Source: Actinomycetes bacterium (GTDB lineage: Bacteria; Actinomycetota; Acidimicrobiia; Spongiisociales; SHLN01). Taken from it: a stretch of 40,914 bases of DNA. The DNA lies in assembly GCA_024638625.1 (NCBI GenBank), contig JAHEJY010000010.1:1-40914 (forward strand), in the 5' to 3' direction. A program made the position numbers and the translations under genes. Under the pieces are notes generated by a model that was not told the origin of the DNA, searched no databases, and saw only the letters and a program-made list of their open reading frames with translations. Below, one piece after another: positions 1 to 9,536 of this stretch. Each line of letters opens with the position of its first letter. Position 1 is the stretch's first letter.

Positions 1-121
1 TAACACGGATATGTCGGTGGAGTTGATCAACCCGATTGCTATGGATGAAGGACTCCGTTTCGCTATTCGTGAGGGTGGCCGCACCGTCGGTGCCGGCCGC
101 GTCACCAAAATCAACAAATAG
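1..121 (+). CDS. tuf: Elongation factor Tu, C-terminal end (partial)
   Basis: Only the last 39 codons are in the window, reading in frame from base 2 to the TAG at 119-121. The peptide contains [20 protein letters not shown] and ends VTKINK, the highly conserved end of EF-Tu domain 3. EF-Tu is the GTPase that delivers aminoacyl-tRNA to the ribosome. It lies 8 bases upstream of rpsJ, the usual str-to-S10 operon junction in actinobacteria, so the S10 genes may be partly transcribed from upstream. The GTPase domain is outside the window. Confidence 0.96.
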   Translation, partial: NTDMSVELINPIAMDEGLRFAIREGGRTVGAGRVTKINK

Positions 122-129
122 GACTGAAC

Positions 130-444
130 ATGGCCGACGAAGCACGCAAGATCAGAATCCGCCTGAAGGCTTATGACCACACGGTGGTGGACGAATCGGC
201 ACGAAAGATTGCCGAAACAGTCGTGCGTACCCAGGCCAGTATCAAAGGGCCGGTGCCATTGCCGACCGAAATCCATCGCTACTGCGTCATCCGGGGGCCA
301 CACGTCGACAAGGACAGCCGCGAGCATTTTGAGATGCGCATTCACAAACGTCTCATTGATATCGTCGACCCCACTGCCAAGACCGTTGACTCCCTCATGC
401 GTCTCGATCTTCCGGCCGGCGTAAACGTGGAGATCAAGTTATGA
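130..444 (+). CDS. rpsJ: 30S ribosomal protein S10
   Basis: 104 residues, the normal S10 length. The segment [16 protein letters not shown] is the S10 signature. S10 sits in the 30S head and, as NusE in other bacteria, takes part in antitermination. The ATG lies 8 bases after the tuf stop and the last 4 bases overlap rplC (ATGA). It opens the S10 operon. Confidence 0.98.
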   Translation: MADEARKIRIRLKAYDHTVVDESARKIAETVVRTQASIKGPVPLPTEIHRYCVIRGPHVDKDSREHFEMRIHKRLIDIVDPTAKTVDSLMRLDLPAGVNVEIKL

Positions 445-1079
445 ACGCGCTCCTCGGCGAGAAACTGGGCATGACCCAGATCTATGACGATGAGGCGAGG
501 GCAATGCCGGTCACCGTGATCAAACTCGGTCCATGCCAGGTCGCCCAGATCAAAACAGAAGAATCCGACGGCTACAACGCGATCCAGATTGCGTATCGCG
601 AGATCCCGGCACGCAAACTCTCCAAGCCCGAAATCGGACACCTCGCCAAAGCCAACGTACCGCCTTCGAAGCACCTCGTTGAGGTCCGGGTTGACAACCC
701 GGCTGAGTATTCGGTTGGGCAGGCGCTCCGTGCTTCAGAGGTCTTCGAGGCAGGCCAGAAAGCAGACGTAGCGGGCGTCAGCAAAGGCAAGGGATTCTCC
801 GGTCCCATGAAGCGACATAACTTCAAGGGCCAGCCCGCCAGTCACGGTGCCCACCGCGTGCATCGCGCGCCTGGTTCGATTGGCGCTTGCGCCACGCCGT
901 CGCGGGTTTTCAAAGGCATGAAGATGGCCGGTCGCATGGGTGGAGAGCGCACGACGATTCTCAATCTGGACGTCGTCGAGGTCGACGCCGACAACGATTT
1001 GATCATGGTGCGAGGGGCCGTGCCGGGAAGCAATGGCACCATCGTTCTCGTACGTCAGGCGGTCAAGGTTCATGGCTGA
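441..1079 (+). CDS. rplC: 50S ribosomal protein L3
   Basis: 212 residues. It begins [17 protein letters not shown], typical of L3, and has the conserved central loop [11 protein letters not shown] followed by [20 protein letters not shown], which in L3 reaches toward the peptidyl-transferase centre. The ATG overlaps the rpsJ stop by 4 bases and the 3' end overlaps rplD by 8 bases, suggesting translational coupling. Confidence 0.98.
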   Translation: MNALLGEKLGMTQIYDDEARAMPVTVIKLGPCQVAQIKTEESDGYNAIQIAYREIPARKLSKPEIGHLAKANVPPSKHLVEVRVDNPAEYSVGQALRASEVFEAGQKADVAGVSKGKGFSGPMKRHNFKGQPASHGAHRVHRAPGSIGACATPSRVFKGMKMAGRMGGERTTILNLDVVEVDADNDLIMVRGAVPGSNGTIVLVRQAVKVHG

Positions 1080-1821
1080 CGAACTCACCGCCCAACTGTT
1101 TGCCCACGATGGATCATCCAAGGGCACCGTTGCCCTGGAACCTGCAGTCTTCGGTGTGGAGCCGAATGTCGCATTGATGCATCAGGTGGTGACCGCACAG
1201 CTCGCGGGTGCGCGCGCCGGTTCGCACAGCACGAAGACCCGTTCCGAGGTTCGGGGTGGGGGACGCAAGCCCTGGCGCCAGAAGGGCACCGGCCGGGCTC
1301 GCCACGGATCCATTCGCAGTCCGATCTGGACCGGAGGCGGCATTGCTCACGGACCCAAGCCGCGCGACTACTCACAGAGAACTCCCAAGAAGATGAAGCG
1401 CAAGGCCCTCCTGGGCGCCTTGTCCGACCGGGCCATGGGCGGCCAGATCAGGGTCGTCGAGTCCATTGGGTGGGACGCCCCTAAGACCGCATCCGCAAAC
1501 GCGTTGTTGACGAAGATGGATAGCGGTCGCAAGATCCTTCTTGTGCTGTCGCCCACCGATGAGATTGCGAACCGCTCGTTCCGCAACCTGTCGAACGTTC
1601 GCTTGACCCAGCCGGGACAGCTCAACACCTATGACGTTCTTTGGTCTGACACCCTGGTCTTTACGTCTGACACGCTCGACATGGTTTCCTCGGTCCCATC
1701 CCCTGCGCCGGCTACAGAACCCGATCCGGCAGCCGTGCAGGCAACGGAGGCGGCTGCCGCGCCGGAACCAGAACCGGCTGCCGATCCGGTCGCCAACGTT
1801 GACGAGGAAGGCGAATCATGA
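1072..1821 (+). CDS. rplD: 50S ribosomal protein L4 with Ala/Pro/Glu-rich C-terminal tail
   Basis: The chosen ATG at 1072 overlaps rplC by 8 bases. The open frame extends upstream to 1033, but [10 protein letters not shown] fits the L4 start. The product is 249 residues. The conserved extended loop [16 protein letters not shown], which lines the exit tunnel, lies near residues 60-75. The globular core ends around residue 203. About 46 further residues are almost only Ala, Pro, Glu, Asp and Val and end DEEGES. Usual bacterial L4 is about 200-220 residues, so the tail is an extension. It should be disordered and acidic, probably on the ribosome surface. L4 also autoregulates the S10 operon in E. 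coli; no such leader is visible here. Confidence 0.97.
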   Translation: MADELTAQLFAHDGSSKGTVALEPAVFGVEPNVALMHQVVTAQLAGARAGSHSTKTRSEVRGGGRKPWRQKGTGRARHGSIRSPIWTGGGIAHGPKPRDYSQRTPKKMKRKALLGALSDRAMGGQIRVVESIGWDAPKTASANALLTKMDSGRKILLVLSPTDEIANRSFRNLSNVRLTQPGQLNTYDVLWSDTLVFTSDTLDMVSSVPSPAPATEPDPAAVQATEAAAAPEPEPAADPVANVDEEGES

Positions 1822-2102
1822 GCCAGCGTGACATTCTCATCCGCCCCGTGATATCCGAAAAGGCGTATCAAACGATCGAAGATCTCAACGCTTACACCTT
1901 CGTAGTGGATCCCCGGGCAAACAAGACGCAGATCAAGCAGGCAGTCCAGAGCATCTTTGATGTGAAGGTCATGTCGGTCAATACGATCAACCGCCAAGGC
2001 AAGCGGGTTCGCAGGGGAGTCGTGCGGGGTCAGAAGCCCCACACGAAGCGCGCCGTTGTCACCCTGGCCGAGGGCGACTCGATCGATATCTTCGAGGTAT
2101 AG
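1818..2102 (+). CDS. rplW: 50S ribosomal protein L23
   Basis: 94 residues starting [18 protein letters not shown], with the [19 protein letters not shown] segment typical of L23. L23 lies at the tunnel exit and is the docking site for trigger factor and SRP. It overlaps rplD by 4 bases and is followed by rplB after 4 bases. Confidence 0.98.
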   Translation: MSQRDILIRPVISEKAYQTIEDLNAYTFVVDPRANKTQIKQAVQSIFDVKVMSVNTINRQGKRVRRGVVRGQKPHTKRAVVTLAEGDSIDIFEV

Positions 2103-2106
2103 CAAC

Positions 2107-2940
2107 ATGGCAATCAAGAAACACAATCCCACCTCACCGGGCCGCCGGTTCCAGACCGTGTCGGACTTTTCCGAGGTGACGAAGACGACCCCGGAAAAGA
2201 GCCTGCTCGATTCGAAAAAGCGTTCGAGTGGCCGCAACAACGACGGCCGCATCACGTCTCGCCATCGCGGGGGCGGGCACAAACAGCGCTATCGCATCGT
2301 GGATTTTCGTCGGGTCAAGGACGACATCCCCGCCAAGGTTGCTGCCATCGAGTACGACCCGAACCGCAATGCCCGGTTAGCGCTGCTGCATTATGCAGAC
2401 GGCGAGAAGGCGTACATCATCGCTCCTTTGGGCGTCAAGCCAGGTGACATGCTCTCCTCCGGCAGCGGCGCAGATATTCGGCCAGGCAACGCGCTTCCAC
2501 TTCGCAATATCCCGGCCGGTACCGTGATCCACAACGTAGAGATGAAGCCCGGTGCCGGAGCCAAGATGGGACGTTCAGCTGGTTCGGCCATCCAGCTGAT
2601 GGCCAAAGAAGGATCGCTGGCATTGCTGCGACTGCCGTCCGGAGAGATGCGCAACGTCCCACTGGACTGCAGGGCGACTGTAGGACAGGTTGGAAACACT
2701 GAGGCCGAGCTCGTCAAGATCGGCAAAGCCGGCCGAAACCGTTGGAAGGGCGTCCGCCCACAGACTCGTGGTGTTGCCATGAACCCGGTCGACCACCCAC
2801 TCGGCGGCGGTGAAGGCAAGAGCTCGGGTGGACGTCACCCCGTCAGTCCCTGGGGCAAGCCCGAAGGCCGCACGCGCAAGAAGAACAAGTCGAGCGATCA
2901 ATACATAGTTCGTCGCCGCAACAAGAAGGGCCGGAACTGA
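2107..2940 (+). CDS. rplB: 50S ribosomal protein L2
   Basis: 277 residues from the ATG at 2107. An in-frame opening upstream at 2056 lies inside rplW and is not used. Diagnostic segments are [19 protein letters not shown] near the N-terminus and [16 protein letters not shown] near the C-terminus, which carries the conserved histidine close to the peptidyl-transferase centre. The basic C-terminus ends RRRNKKGRN. The stop overlaps the rpsS ATG by one base. Confidence 0.98.
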   Translation: MAIKKHNPTSPGRRFQTVSDFSEVTKTTPEKSLLDSKKRSSGRNNDGRITSRHRGGGHKQRYRIVDFRRVKDDIPAKVAAIEYDPNRNARLALLHYADGEKAYIIAPLGVKPGDMLSSGSGADIRPGNALPLRNIPAGTVIHNVEMKPGAGAKMGRSAGSAIQLMAKEGSLALLRLPSGEMRNVPLDCRATVGQVGNTEAELVKIGKAGRNRWKGVRPQTRGVAMNPVDHPLGGGEGKSSGGRHPVSPWGKPEGRTRKKNKSSDQYIVRRRNKKGRN

Positions 2941-3209
2941 TGTCTCGCAGTCTGAAGAAGGGCCCGTTCGTCGACGACCACCTCATGAAGAAGGTAGAGG
3001 CAATGAACTCGGCCAGCAAGAAGTCTGTTATTCGAACCTGGAGTCGACGGTCGACGATCTTTCCGGAAATGGTTGGTCACACCATTGCTGTGCACGACGG
3101 CCGCAAGCACGTCCCCGTATATATCACTGAATCCATGGTGGGGCACAAGCTTGGAGAGTTTGCGCCGACCCGTACGTTCCGCAGCCACACAGCCACTGCG
3201 AAGCGATGA
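2940..3209 (+). CDS. rpsS: 30S ribosomal protein S19
   Basis: 89 residues, starting [19 protein letters not shown] and containing [16 protein letters not shown], the S19 signature. S19 is in the 30S head beside S13. It starts on the last base of the rplB stop and lies 10 bases before rplV. Confidence 0.98.
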   Translation: MSRSLKKGPFVDDHLMKKVEAMNSASKKSVIRTWSRRSTIFPEMVGHTIAVHDGRKHVPVYITESMVGHKLGEFAPTRTFRSHTATAKR

Positions 3210-3219
3210 GAAAGGCCGA

Positions 3220-3585
3220 ATGATGAAAGTCAGAGCTCGTGCGACGCATGTTCGCCAATCGCCATTCAAGGTACGCCGCGTGCTAGATCTCATTCGGGGA
3301 CTCCCGGTCTCCGAAGCCGAGACGATTCTGGCGTTCACGAACCGGCGCGCCACCGAGCCGATCGACAAAGTGTTGAAATCGGCGATCGCCAACGCCGAGC
3401 ACAATCATTCGATCGACAAGGAAGAGCTCATTGTCTCGGAGTGCTATGCAGATGAGGGTCCGACGCTGAGGCGTTTCAAAGCTCGCGCCAGGGGACGCGG
3501 GACCCGCATCGACAAACGAACCAGCCATATCACCGTGGTCGTCTCAGACGAGATCCCGGATCGGGTGGAAGGGGCGCGTGCCTGA
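3220..3585 (+). CDS. rplV: 50S ribosomal protein L22
   Basis: 121 residues from ATG 3220; a second ATG at 3223 follows at once and either could be used. The N-terminal [16 protein letters not shown] and the C-terminal hairpin region [20 protein letters not shown] are L22 hallmarks; the hairpin lines the exit tunnel near the macrolide site. An upstream in-frame opening at 3073 lies inside rpsS and is rejected. The stop overlaps rpsC by one base. Confidence 0.97.
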   Translation: MMKVRARATHVRQSPFKVRRVLDLIRGLPVSEAETILAFTNRRATEPIDKVLKSAIANAEHNHSIDKEELIVSECYADEGPTLRRFKARARGRGTRIDKRTSHITVVVSDEIPDRVEGARA

Positions 3586-4646
3586 TGGGCCAGAAAACAC
3601 ATCCGTACGGATTCCGCCTGGGCGTCGTGACCGAATGGAAGTCGCGTTGGTACGAGGATGAGAAGTATGCCGACATGGTCAACGAGGATGCCACGATCCG
3701 CAAGTGGCTCCGCAGTGAACTCGAGCGCGGCCACGTTTCGCGGGTCGATATCGAGCGCATACGCGAGAAGATCCAGGTCGACATCTACACAGCCCGACCG
3801 GGCGTTGTGATCGGACGCCGGGGGGTGGAAGCCGATCGTCTTCGTGCCGGGCTGGAGCAGATCACCGGCGTTCCGGTCAAGCTCAACATCATCGAGGTCA
3901 AAGACGCCGAGACCGACGCGACGCTGTTGGCGCGAGGAATTGCCGATCAGTTGCAGGGCCGGATGTCATTTCGCCGCGCTATGAAACGGGCTGTGCAGAC
4001 CGCGATGAAAGCCGGCGCCCAGGGAGTGCGCGTCGAATGCAGTGGCCGTCTCGGCGGCGCAGATATGGGCAGGCGCGAGTGGTATCGCGAGGGCCGGGTG
4101 CCGCTCCACACGCTGCGAGCCGACGTTGATTATGGGGAGGTCACCGCTCGCACCACCGTGGGTGCCATCGGTGTCAAGGTCTGGGTATACAAGGGCGACA
4201 TCATTCCATCGCTGGCCAGGACCCGGGAACGGATCAGCGCCGAGGCCGAACTGGCCGCAGGCCGCAGTGCCCCGGTCAAAGCCCGTGCCGAAGAGGCGGC
4301 GGGCGAGGATCGTTCCAGCCGCCTCATTGAGGCCGGCGGTGGAAAGCGTCTCGTCGAGGCCGGCGGCGGGAAACGACGGGGAGCCACGGCCGACCGGACG
4401 TCAAACGACGACGATTCAGATAGCGACTCCGACGACTCCACTGACGTCGAAGAGCCGATGGATGAGGTGGTTGCGGACGAAGCCACGGAAGCCACTGAAG
4501 TCACGGAAGCCACGGAAGCCACTGAAGCCACGGAAGCCACGGAAGCCACGGAAGCCACGGAAGCCACGGAAGCCACGGAAGCCACTCCCGCCACTGAGGT
4601 AGAGGAAGCTCCACCGGCGCCAGAGCCCGAAACGGATGGCGCCTGA
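3585..4646 (+). CDS. rpsC: 30S ribosomal protein S3 with long repetitive acidic C-terminal tail
   Basis: 353 residues against about 210-280 usually. The core is normal: it starts [15 protein letters not shown], has a KH-domain loop [14 protein letters not shown] and the C-terminal S3 domain with [18 protein letters not shown]. After about residue 220 the protein becomes low complexity: a duplicated 9-residue unit ([18 protein letters not shown]), a Ser/Asp stretch, then 13 Ala-Thr-Glu type tripeptides and an Ala/Pro/Glu end. S3 lines the mRNA entry tunnel, so this tail would project near the entry site. Overlaps of one base on both sides (rplV, rplP) argue against a frameshift artefact. Confidence 0.97.
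   Translation: MGQKTHPYGFRLGVVTEWKSRWYEDEKYADMVNEDATIRKWLRSELERGHVSRVDIERIREKIQVDIYTARPGVVIGRRGVEADRLRAGLEQITGVPVKLNIIEVKDAETDATLLARGIADQLQGRMSFRRAMKRAVQTAMKAGAQGVRVECSGRLGGADMGRREWYREGRVPLHTLRADVDYGEVTARTTVGAIGVKVWVYKGDIIPSLARTRERISAEAELAAGRSAPVKARAEEAAGEDRSSRLIEAGGGKRLVEAGGGKRRGATADRTSNDDDSDSDSDDSTDVEEPMDEVVADEATEATEVTEATEATEATEATEATEATEATEATEATPATEVEEAPPAPEPETDGA
4323..4376 (+). repeat. Imperfect 27-bp tandem duplication inside rpsC
   Basis: Two adjacent 27-base units, 4323-4349 and 4350-4376, encode LIEAGGGKR and LVEAGGGKR. They differ at a few positions, mostly synonymous, so the duplication is not fresh. Confidence 0.85.
4482..4598 (+). repeat. 9-bp minisatellite in the rpsC tail (13 units)
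   Basis: Thirteen consecutive 9-base units of the form gccacggaa fill exactly 117 bases in the rpsC reading frame. Most encode Ala-Thr-Glu; unit 3 is Val-Thr-Glu and unit 12 Ala-Thr-Pro. Units 6 to 11 are identical at the DNA level, which suggests recent slippage expansion. A 9-bp unit keeps the frame whatever the copy number. Confidence 0.95.
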
Positions 4647-5059
4647 TGTTGATGCCCAAGCGGACCAAGCACCGCAAGATGCACCGTGGCAGGCGCCGGG
4701 GTCTCACGAAAGGCGGAGCCAGTGTCGCTTTTGGTGATTACGGCCTGCAGGCGACGACCCACGGATGGATCACGTCTCGCCAAATCGAGTCGGCTCGTAT
4801 TGCCATGACACGACATATCAAGCGTGGCGGAAAGGTCTGGATCAATATCTTTCCGGACAAGCCCGTGACGGCGAAACCGGCTGAGACCCGCATGGGCAGC
4901 GGCAAGGGCAATCCGGAGTTCTGGGTATCGGTCGTCAAACCCGGCCGCGTGATGTTCGAGCTGTCTGGCGTGGACGAAGAACTAGCTCGCGAAGCCATCC
5001 GCCTGGCCGGCCACAAGCTTCCGATCCGGACCAAATTCGTGAAGCGGGAGGACTTCTAG
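4646..5059 (+). CDS. rplP: 50S ribosomal protein L16
   Basis: 137 residues, starting [15 protein letters not shown], the normal L16 start, and containing [20 protein letters not shown], the L16 signature. L16 contacts A-site tRNA and organises the peptidyl-transferase centre. The ATG shares one base with the rpsC stop and the stop shares one base with the rpmC GTG. Confidence 0.98.
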   Translation: MLMPKRTKHRKMHRGRRRGLTKGGASVAFGDYGLQATTHGWITSRQIESARIAMTRHIKRGGKVWINIFPDKPVTAKPAETRMGSGKGNPEFWVSVVKPGRVMFELSGVDEELAREAIRLAGHKLPIRTKFVKREDF

Positions 5060-5292
5060 TGGATACGAAGAAACTGCGCGTCATGAAATATGCCGATCTG
5101 GTCCAGGAGTTAGAAGATGCGAAGGAAGAGCTGTTCAATCTTCGTTTTCAGCTGGCCACGAATCAGCTCGACAATACGGCAGAGATAGGTGCGGTAAAGA
5201 AGAACGTGGCTCGTATTGCCACGATCATGCGCGAGCAAGAGATCGCTGCATGGAAAGCAACGACATCCGTGAAGGAGACCGCGAGTGAGTGA
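5059..5292 (+). CDS. rpmC: 50S ribosomal protein L29
   Basis: 77 residues from a GTG overlapping the rplP stop by one base. The helical hairpin is typical of L29: LVQELEDAKEELFNLRFQLA, then TAEIGAVKKNVARIATIMRE. L29 sits next to L23 at the tunnel exit. It overlaps rpsQ by 8 bases. Confidence 0.96.
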   Translation: MDTKKLRVMKYADLVQELEDAKEELFNLRFQLATNQLDNTAEIGAVKKNVARIATIMREQEIAAWKATTSVKETASE

Positions 5293-5560
5293 CGCAACCC
5301 ACGAAGCAACCCGCAACCGGCGCAAAGTTCGCCAGGGGATCGTGGTATCCGACAGCCGCGACAAGACGATCACTGTTGAGATTCGCGACTCCGTGGTACA
5401 TCCGAAGTACCAGAAAACGGTTGGTAGGCGAACCCGCCTGCATGTGCACGACGAGACCAACGACGCCCGCCGGGGGGACACCGTGCGGGTTGCCGAGACC
5501 CGCCCGATGTCCAAGACGAAGCGGTGGAGGCTTGAGTCGATTGTCGAACGGGCTCGCTAG
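5285..5560 (+). CDS. rpsQ: 30S ribosomal protein S17
   Basis: 91 residues from GTG 5285, inside the end of rpmC. The RKVRQGIVVSDSRDKTITVE and PMSKTKRWRLESIVERAR segments identify S17, an OB-fold protein that binds 16S helix 11 early in assembly. A 19-base gap separates it from rplN. Confidence 0.97.
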   Translation: MSDATHEATRNRRKVRQGIVVSDSRDKTITVEIRDSVVHPKYQKTVGRRTRLHVHDETNDARRGDTVRVAETRPMSKTKRWRLESIVERAR

Positions 5561-5579
5561 TAACAACCAGGAATAGAAC

Positions 5580-5948
5580 ATGATTCAACAAGAAACCCGC
5601 CTCAAGGTCGCCGACAACACCGGAGCACGCGAAGTGCTGTGCATCCGCGTGCTCGGTGGCTCGCGCCGCCGGTACGCCCGGGTGGGCGACGTGATTGTGG
5701 CAACCGTCAAAGAGGCGAACCCCGGCGGATCGGTCAAGCGCGGCGAGGTGGTCAAAGCTGTCATCGTGAGAACCAAAAAGGAGAGCCGTCGACCGGACGG
5801 CACCTACATTCGTTTTGACGAAAATGCATGCGTGCTCATCAACGATCAGCGGGCACCGCGGGGCACCCGCATTTTTGGTCCCGTCGCTCGTGAACTCCGT
5901 GATGCCAAATTCATGCGTATCGTCTCGCTCGCTCCGGAGGTGCTGTGA
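5580..5948 (+). CDS. rplN: 50S ribosomal protein L14
   Basis: 122 residues, the canonical length, starting [19 protein letters not shown] and containing the [20 protein letters not shown] end typical of L14. L14 contributes to the intersubunit bridge and is the RsfS binding site. The stop shares one base with rplX. Confidence 0.98.
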   Translation: MIQQETRLKVADNTGAREVLCIRVLGGSRRRYARVGDVIVATVKEANPGGSVKRGEVVKAVIVRTKKESRRPDGTYIRFDENACVLINDQRAPRGTRIFGPVARELRDAKFMRIVSLAPEVL

Positions 5949-6256
5949 TGGCGAAGTTACGAAAAGGCGACACTGTCCAGGTGATTGCGGGCAAGGACGT
6001 GGGAAAAGTCGGCACGATCACCCATGTGATTCCGGAAACGGGTCGGGTCACCGTAGAGGGTGTCAACATCGCGAAGAAGCACCGCAAACCTCGCAGCCAG
6101 GAAGACCCGGGCGGCATCATGGACCGCGACATGCCAGTTGATGCGTCAAACGTGATGCTTCTGTGCAAGAAGTGTGACCGCCCCGTTCGTGTCGGCTTCC
6201 AAATCAAAGACGGCGAGAAGATCCGGGTGTGCTCACGGTGTGGGAAAGAATTATGA
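5948..6256 (+). CDS. rplX: 50S ribosomal protein L24 (zinc-ribbon form)
   Basis: 102 residues from ATG 5948 (a GTG 3 bases upstream is less likely because the ATG overlaps the rplN stop). The KOW motif is near the start ([19 protein letters not shown]). The C-terminus has two CxxC pairs, CKKC and CSRC, separated by 18 residues, which should bind zinc. L24 starts 50S assembly. It overlaps rplE by 4 bases (ATGA). Confidence 0.97.
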   Translation: MAKLRKGDTVQVIAGKDVGKVGTITHVIPETGRVTVEGVNIAKKHRKPRSQEDPGGIMDRDMPVDASNVMLLCKKCDRPVRVGFQIKDGEKIRVCSRCGKEL

Positions 6257-6810
6257 AACCTCGCTTGCAAGAGAAATATGAGAACGAGATTGCAGCCCAA
6301 CTCAAGGAACAACTCGGCATCGAGAATGTGATGATGGTCCCGCGTCTCTCAAAGATCACGGTCAACATGGGCCTGGGTGACGCAGTTGGCGATAGCAAGA
6401 TCGTCGACGGTGCGATCAATGATCTACGGGTAATCACCGGCCAGCAGCCGCGGCTCAATCGGGCTCGCAAATCTATCGCCACGTTCAAATTACGTGAAGG
6501 TATGCCAATTGGCGCATCGGTCACGATGCGAGGGCAGCGTATGTGGGAATTCTACGATCGCCTGGTTTCCCTCGCCATTCCTCGGATCCGGGACTTCCGG
6601 GGGCTCAACCCCAGGTCGTTCGACGGCAATGGCAATTACAGCTTCGGCGTAACCGAACAGTTGATCTTTCCAGAGATCGATTACGACGAAGTCAACAAGA
6701 TCATGGGAATGGACATCACGATTGGAACAACCGCTACCGATGACGTCGGTGGCAAAGCGCTGCTGGATGCGCTCGGGTTCCCCTTCCGCCGACAGGAGGC
6801 AAACGCCTAA
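6253..6810 (+). CDS. rplE: 50S ribosomal protein L5
   Basis: 185 residues from ATG 6253, which overlaps rplX by 4 bases. Conserved segments are [36 protein letters not shown] and [19 protein letters not shown], all L5 signatures. L5 binds 5S rRNA and contacts P-site tRNA. The TAA shares one base with the rpsZ ATG. Confidence 0.98.
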   Translation: MKPRLQEKYENEIAAQLKEQLGIENVMMVPRLSKITVNMGLGDAVGDSKIVDGAINDLRVITGQQPRLNRARKSIATFKLREGMPIGASVTMRGQRMWEFYDRLVSLAIPRIRDFRGLNPRSFDGNGNYSFGVTEQLIFPEIDYDEVNKIMGMDITIGTTATDDVGGKALLDALGFPFRRQEANA

Positions 6811-6995
6811 TGGCCAAGAAGTCTTTGATCGCAAAGCAAAAACGCCCGCCGAAGTACAAGGTGCGGGGTTACAACCGTTGCCGCCAATGTGGCCGCTCGC
6901 GAGCCTTTCTTCGAAAGTTCGGCATGTGCCGCATTTGTGTGCGCGAGCTGGCGTTGAAGGGCGAGCTGCCGGGAGTCAGGAAAGCATCGTGGTAA
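6810..6995 (+). CDS. rpsZ: 30S ribosomal protein S14, type Z (zinc-binding short form)
   Basis: 61 residues, the short S14 class rather than the about 100-residue zinc-free form. Four cysteines in two CxxC knuckles, CRQC and CRIC, form the zinc site. The C-terminus ends GVRKASW as usual. The end overlaps rpsH by 7 bases. Confidence 0.98.
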   Translation: MAKKSLIAKQKRPPKYKVRGYNRCRQCGRSRAFLRKFGMCRICVRELALKGELPGVRKASW

Positions 6996-7384
6996 CCGAT
7001 CCCGTCGCTGACATGCTGACGCGTATTCGAAACGCCAACAAGGTGTATCACCCGGAGGTCGTGATGCCTTCGTCCAAGTTGAAGGCAGAGATCGCCAAGA
7101 TCTTGACGGCCGAGGGATATCTCAACGGGTTCGAGGTGACGCCGGCCAAGGCCGGCCACGAGCTGAAGATGTCGCTGAAATATGCTCCCGGTCGGCAGCG
7201 GGTGATCTCGGGTGTGCGCCGGGTCTCGAAGCCAGGTCGTCGTGTCTATCGGGGCTCGACCGATCTTCCGCGCGTGCAAGGAGGTCTCGGCATCGCCGTG
7301 ATCTCGACGTCCCAGGGTGTCCTGGCAGACCGGGATGCCCGCCGCCGCAGACTGGGCGGCGAAGTCTTGTGTGAGGTTTGGTAG
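6989..7384 (+). CDS. rpsH: 30S ribosomal protein S8
   Basis: 131 residues from GTG 6989, inside the last codons of rpsZ. The frame is open much further upstream (to 6722), but the family start is [18 protein letters not shown]. The C-terminus [22 protein letters not shown] matches S8. S8 is a primary 16S rRNA binder and in E. coli the spc operon autoregulator. The rplF ATG follows with no gap. Confidence 0.97.
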   Translation: MVTDPVADMLTRIRNANKVYHPEVVMPSSKLKAEIAKILTAEGYLNGFEVTPAKAGHELKMSLKYAPGRQRVISGVRRVSKPGRRVYRGSTDLPRVQGGLGIAVISTSQGVLADRDARRRRLGGEVLCEVW

Positions 7385-7933
7385 ATGAGCAGAATTGGAA
7401 AGCAACCCGTTGCCATGCCGGGCGGGGTAGACGTGACCGTAAAAGGGCCCCGCGTCGTGGTGAAAGGTCCGAAGGGCTCGCTCGAGCAGACCTTTCCCGA
7501 AGAGGTGAGGATCTCCGTGGAGGATGACAAGATCGTGGTGACCCGCATCAACGACGAACGTCGTTCCCGGGCCATGCACGGTCTGTCGCGCGCCCTGCTC
7601 GCCAACATGGTTACCGGCGTCGTCGACGGTTATACGAAACAACTCGAGCTGCACGGCGTCGGCTATCGTGCCGCCCTGAGAGGCAGCACCATTGAGCTCA
7701 GCGTCGGGTTCTCGCACACGGTGAAGATCGACGCACCGGACGGCGTCGACTTCGAGGTACCGGATCCGACGAAGATCATCGTGAGCGGGATCGACAAGCA
7801 ACAGGTCGGCCAGGTGTCGGCGAATATTCGAAAGGTTCGCCCACCCGAGCCCTATAAGGGCAAAGGTATCCGGTATGTCGGCGAGCGCATCGTTCGCAAG
7901 GCCGGCAAGGCGGGCGTGGCTGCCGGCGGCTAG
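7385..7933 (+). CDS. rplF: 50S ribosomal protein L6
   Basis: 182 residues starting [20 protein letters not shown], with two L6 repeats and the C-terminal [20 protein letters not shown] signature. L6 lies near the sarcin-ricin loop. The ATG directly follows the rpsH TAG. Confidence 0.98.
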   Translation: MSRIGKQPVAMPGGVDVTVKGPRVVVKGPKGSLEQTFPEEVRISVEDDKIVVTRINDERRSRAMHGLSRALLANMVTGVVDGYTKQLELHGVGYRAALRGSTIELSVGFSHTVKIDAPDGVDFEVPDPTKIIVSGIDKQQVGQVSANIRKVRPPEPYKGKGIRYVGERIVRKAGKAGVAAGG

Positions 7934-7959
7934 GAACCGCCGTTGTTACAGGAAAGATC

Positions 7960-8316
7960 ATGAGCAAATTCACCAGAACCGCCGCAAGAAAACATCGACA
8001 GATCCGGGTACGCAAGCGCGTGCACGGAGCAGTCGACCGGCCACGCCTTGCCGTGTACCGTTCCAACCGGTACATCTACGCGCAGGTCATCGATGACGTC
8101 AACAGCCGCACGCTGGCGGCAGCCTCGTCCCAGGAACCGTCGTTGCGAGGCCGTTCCCTGAGTCGAGAGACGGCGACCGAAGTCGGGAAACTTCTCGCCG
8201 AGCGCGCCACCGCCGCAGGAGTCGAGGCGATTGTCTTCGATCGAGGAGGCAATCCCTACCACGGACGGGTCAAAGCGCTTGCCGAAGGCGCCCGCGAGGG
8301 AGGACTGAAGTTCTAA
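7960..8316 (+). CDS. rplR: 50S ribosomal protein L18
   Basis: 118 residues; [20 protein letters not shown] and the C-terminal [20 protein letters not shown] identify L18, a 5S rRNA binder. It lies 26 bases after rplF, preceded by an aggaaag Shine-Dalgarno-like stretch, and 13 bases before rpsE. Confidence 0.98.
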   Translation: MSKFTRTAARKHRQIRVRKRVHGAVDRPRLAVYRSNRYIYAQVIDDVNSRTLAAASSQEPSLRGRSLSRETATEVGKLLAERATAAGVEAIVFDRGGNPYHGRVKALAEGAREGGLKF

Positions 8317-8329
8317 TGAGGAGTCAACT

Positions 8330-8908
8330 GTGAGCCAACGAGGCGGACAACGAGGCGACCGGAACGATTCGGGATTCGACGAGCGCGTCATCTACATCAA
8401 CCGCGTCGCCAAAGTGGTCAAGGGAGGACGCCGGTTCTCCTTCACGGCCCTGGTGGCCGTTGGCGACAATCGCGGGAAGGTCGGTCTCGGGTATGGCAAG
8501 GCCAAAGAAGTTCCGGCCGCAATCCAGAAGGCCATCGAAATCGCCCGTCGCGAGATGTTCGACGTTCCAATGGCCGGTGGCAGCATCGTCCACGAGATCA
8601 TCGGGCGCCACGGTGCCTCCCGCGTTTTGCTGAAGCCTGCTGCGCCAGGTACCGGTGTCATCGCAGGCGGGGCGGTTCGCTCGATTCTGGAGGCCGCAGG
8701 CATTCGGGACGTACTGGCAAAGTCGCTCGGTTCGCCAACGCACATCAATACCGCCCAGGCGACTATCGACGGTCTCAAGGGACAGCGTCGCCCCGACCAG
8801 GTTGCGGCTTTGCGTGGCAAGTCGGTGGATGAGATCATTCCTCCCGCACTCCTCGCGGCATACCGCTCCGCCGAGATGGTCCGATCATCTAAGCCGGAGC
8901 AGGGATAG
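8330..8908 (+). CDS. rpsE: 30S ribosomal protein S5
   Basis: 192 residues from GTG 8330, with a gagg Shine-Dalgarno just upstream. After a short Gly/Arg/Asp-rich leader come [20 protein letters not shown] and [17 protein letters not shown], the double-stranded RNA binding fold of S5. S5 is in the mRNA entry region and affects decoding accuracy. Confidence 0.98.
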   Translation: MSQRGGQRGDRNDSGFDERVIYINRVAKVVKGGRRFSFTALVAVGDNRGKVGLGYGKAKEVPAAIQKAIEIARREMFDVPMAGGSIVHEIIGRHGASRVLLKPAAPGTGVIAGGAVRSILEAAGIRDVLAKSLGSPTHINTAQATIDGLKGQRRPDQVAALRGKSVDEIIPPALLAAYRSAEMVRSSKPEQG

Positions 8909-8914
8909 CGAACC

Positions 8915-9097
8915 ATGGCGGATAAGCTCAGAATCACAATGAAGCGCTCGACGATCGGGCAGAAGCCGAAAGCTCGCGCCACAATGCGCAGTCTCGGCCT
9001 CCGCAAGATTCGTCAGAGCGTTGAACGTCCGGACGACTCGCAGACCCGTGGCATGATCCACCGGGTCCGGCATCTCGTCGACGTCGAGGAGATCTAA
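8915..9097 (+). CDS. rpmD: 50S ribosomal protein L30
   Basis: 60 residues, the normal length. It starts [20 protein letters not shown] and contains [18 protein letters not shown], typical of L30. It lies 6 bases after rpsE and overlaps rplO by one base (TAATG). Confidence 0.97.
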   Translation: MADKLRITMKRSTIGQKPKARATMRSLGLRKIRQSVERPDDSQTRGMIHRVRHLVDVEEI

Positions 9098-9534
9098 TGG
9101 AATTGCATGACCTGAAACCGGCACCCGGGTCCCGAAAAAGGAAGATCCGTGTGGGTCGTGGTGAAGGCGGGCGTCGCGGCAAAACGGCCGGGCGTGGTAC
9201 CAAGGGTACCCACGCCCGCAACACGGTCCGACCTGGTTTCGAAGGTGGCCAGATCCCTCTGAGCCGTCGCGTCCCAAAGTTGCGCGGATTCGTCAACCCG
9301 AACAAGGAATACTTCGCGCTCATCAATGTCGACGTGTTGAACGATTTCGCAGCAGGAGCATCGGTGGGGCCAGACGAGCTGCGTTCCCGGGGGATGATCA
9401 AGAAACGTGGTCGGGTGAAAGTCCTGGGCAACGGTGACCTTCTGACGCCGCTCACGGTACGGGCCCATGCATTCTCGCTAGGTGCCGTAGAAAAGATCCA
9501 GGCGGCGGGCGGCACCGTCGAGGTAATCGACTAA
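9097..9534 (+). CDS. rplO: 50S ribosomal protein L15
   Basis: 145 residues; [20 protein letters not shown] and the basic RGGKTAGRGTKG-like N-terminal extension identify L15, a late assembly protein. The secY ATG follows after 2 bases. Confidence 0.98.
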   Translation: MELHDLKPAPGSRKRKIRVGRGEGGRRGKTAGRGTKGTHARNTVRPGFEGGQIPLSRRVPKLRGFVNPNKEYFALINVDVLNDFAAGASVGPDELRSRGMIKKRGRVKVLGNGDLLTPLTVRAHAFSLGAVEKIQAAGGTVEVID

Positions 9535-9536
9535 CC

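Noticed and set aside
4130-4816. 228-residue minus-strand open frame across the rpsC tail
   Set aside because: It is the antisense of the rpsC minisatellite and core; its Val/Ala/Ser repeats mirror the repeat, and no family pattern or start signal is seen.
6869-7801. 310-residue minus-strand open frame over rpsZ, rpsH and rplF
   Set aside because: Spans three certain ribosomal genes on the other strand; no motif.
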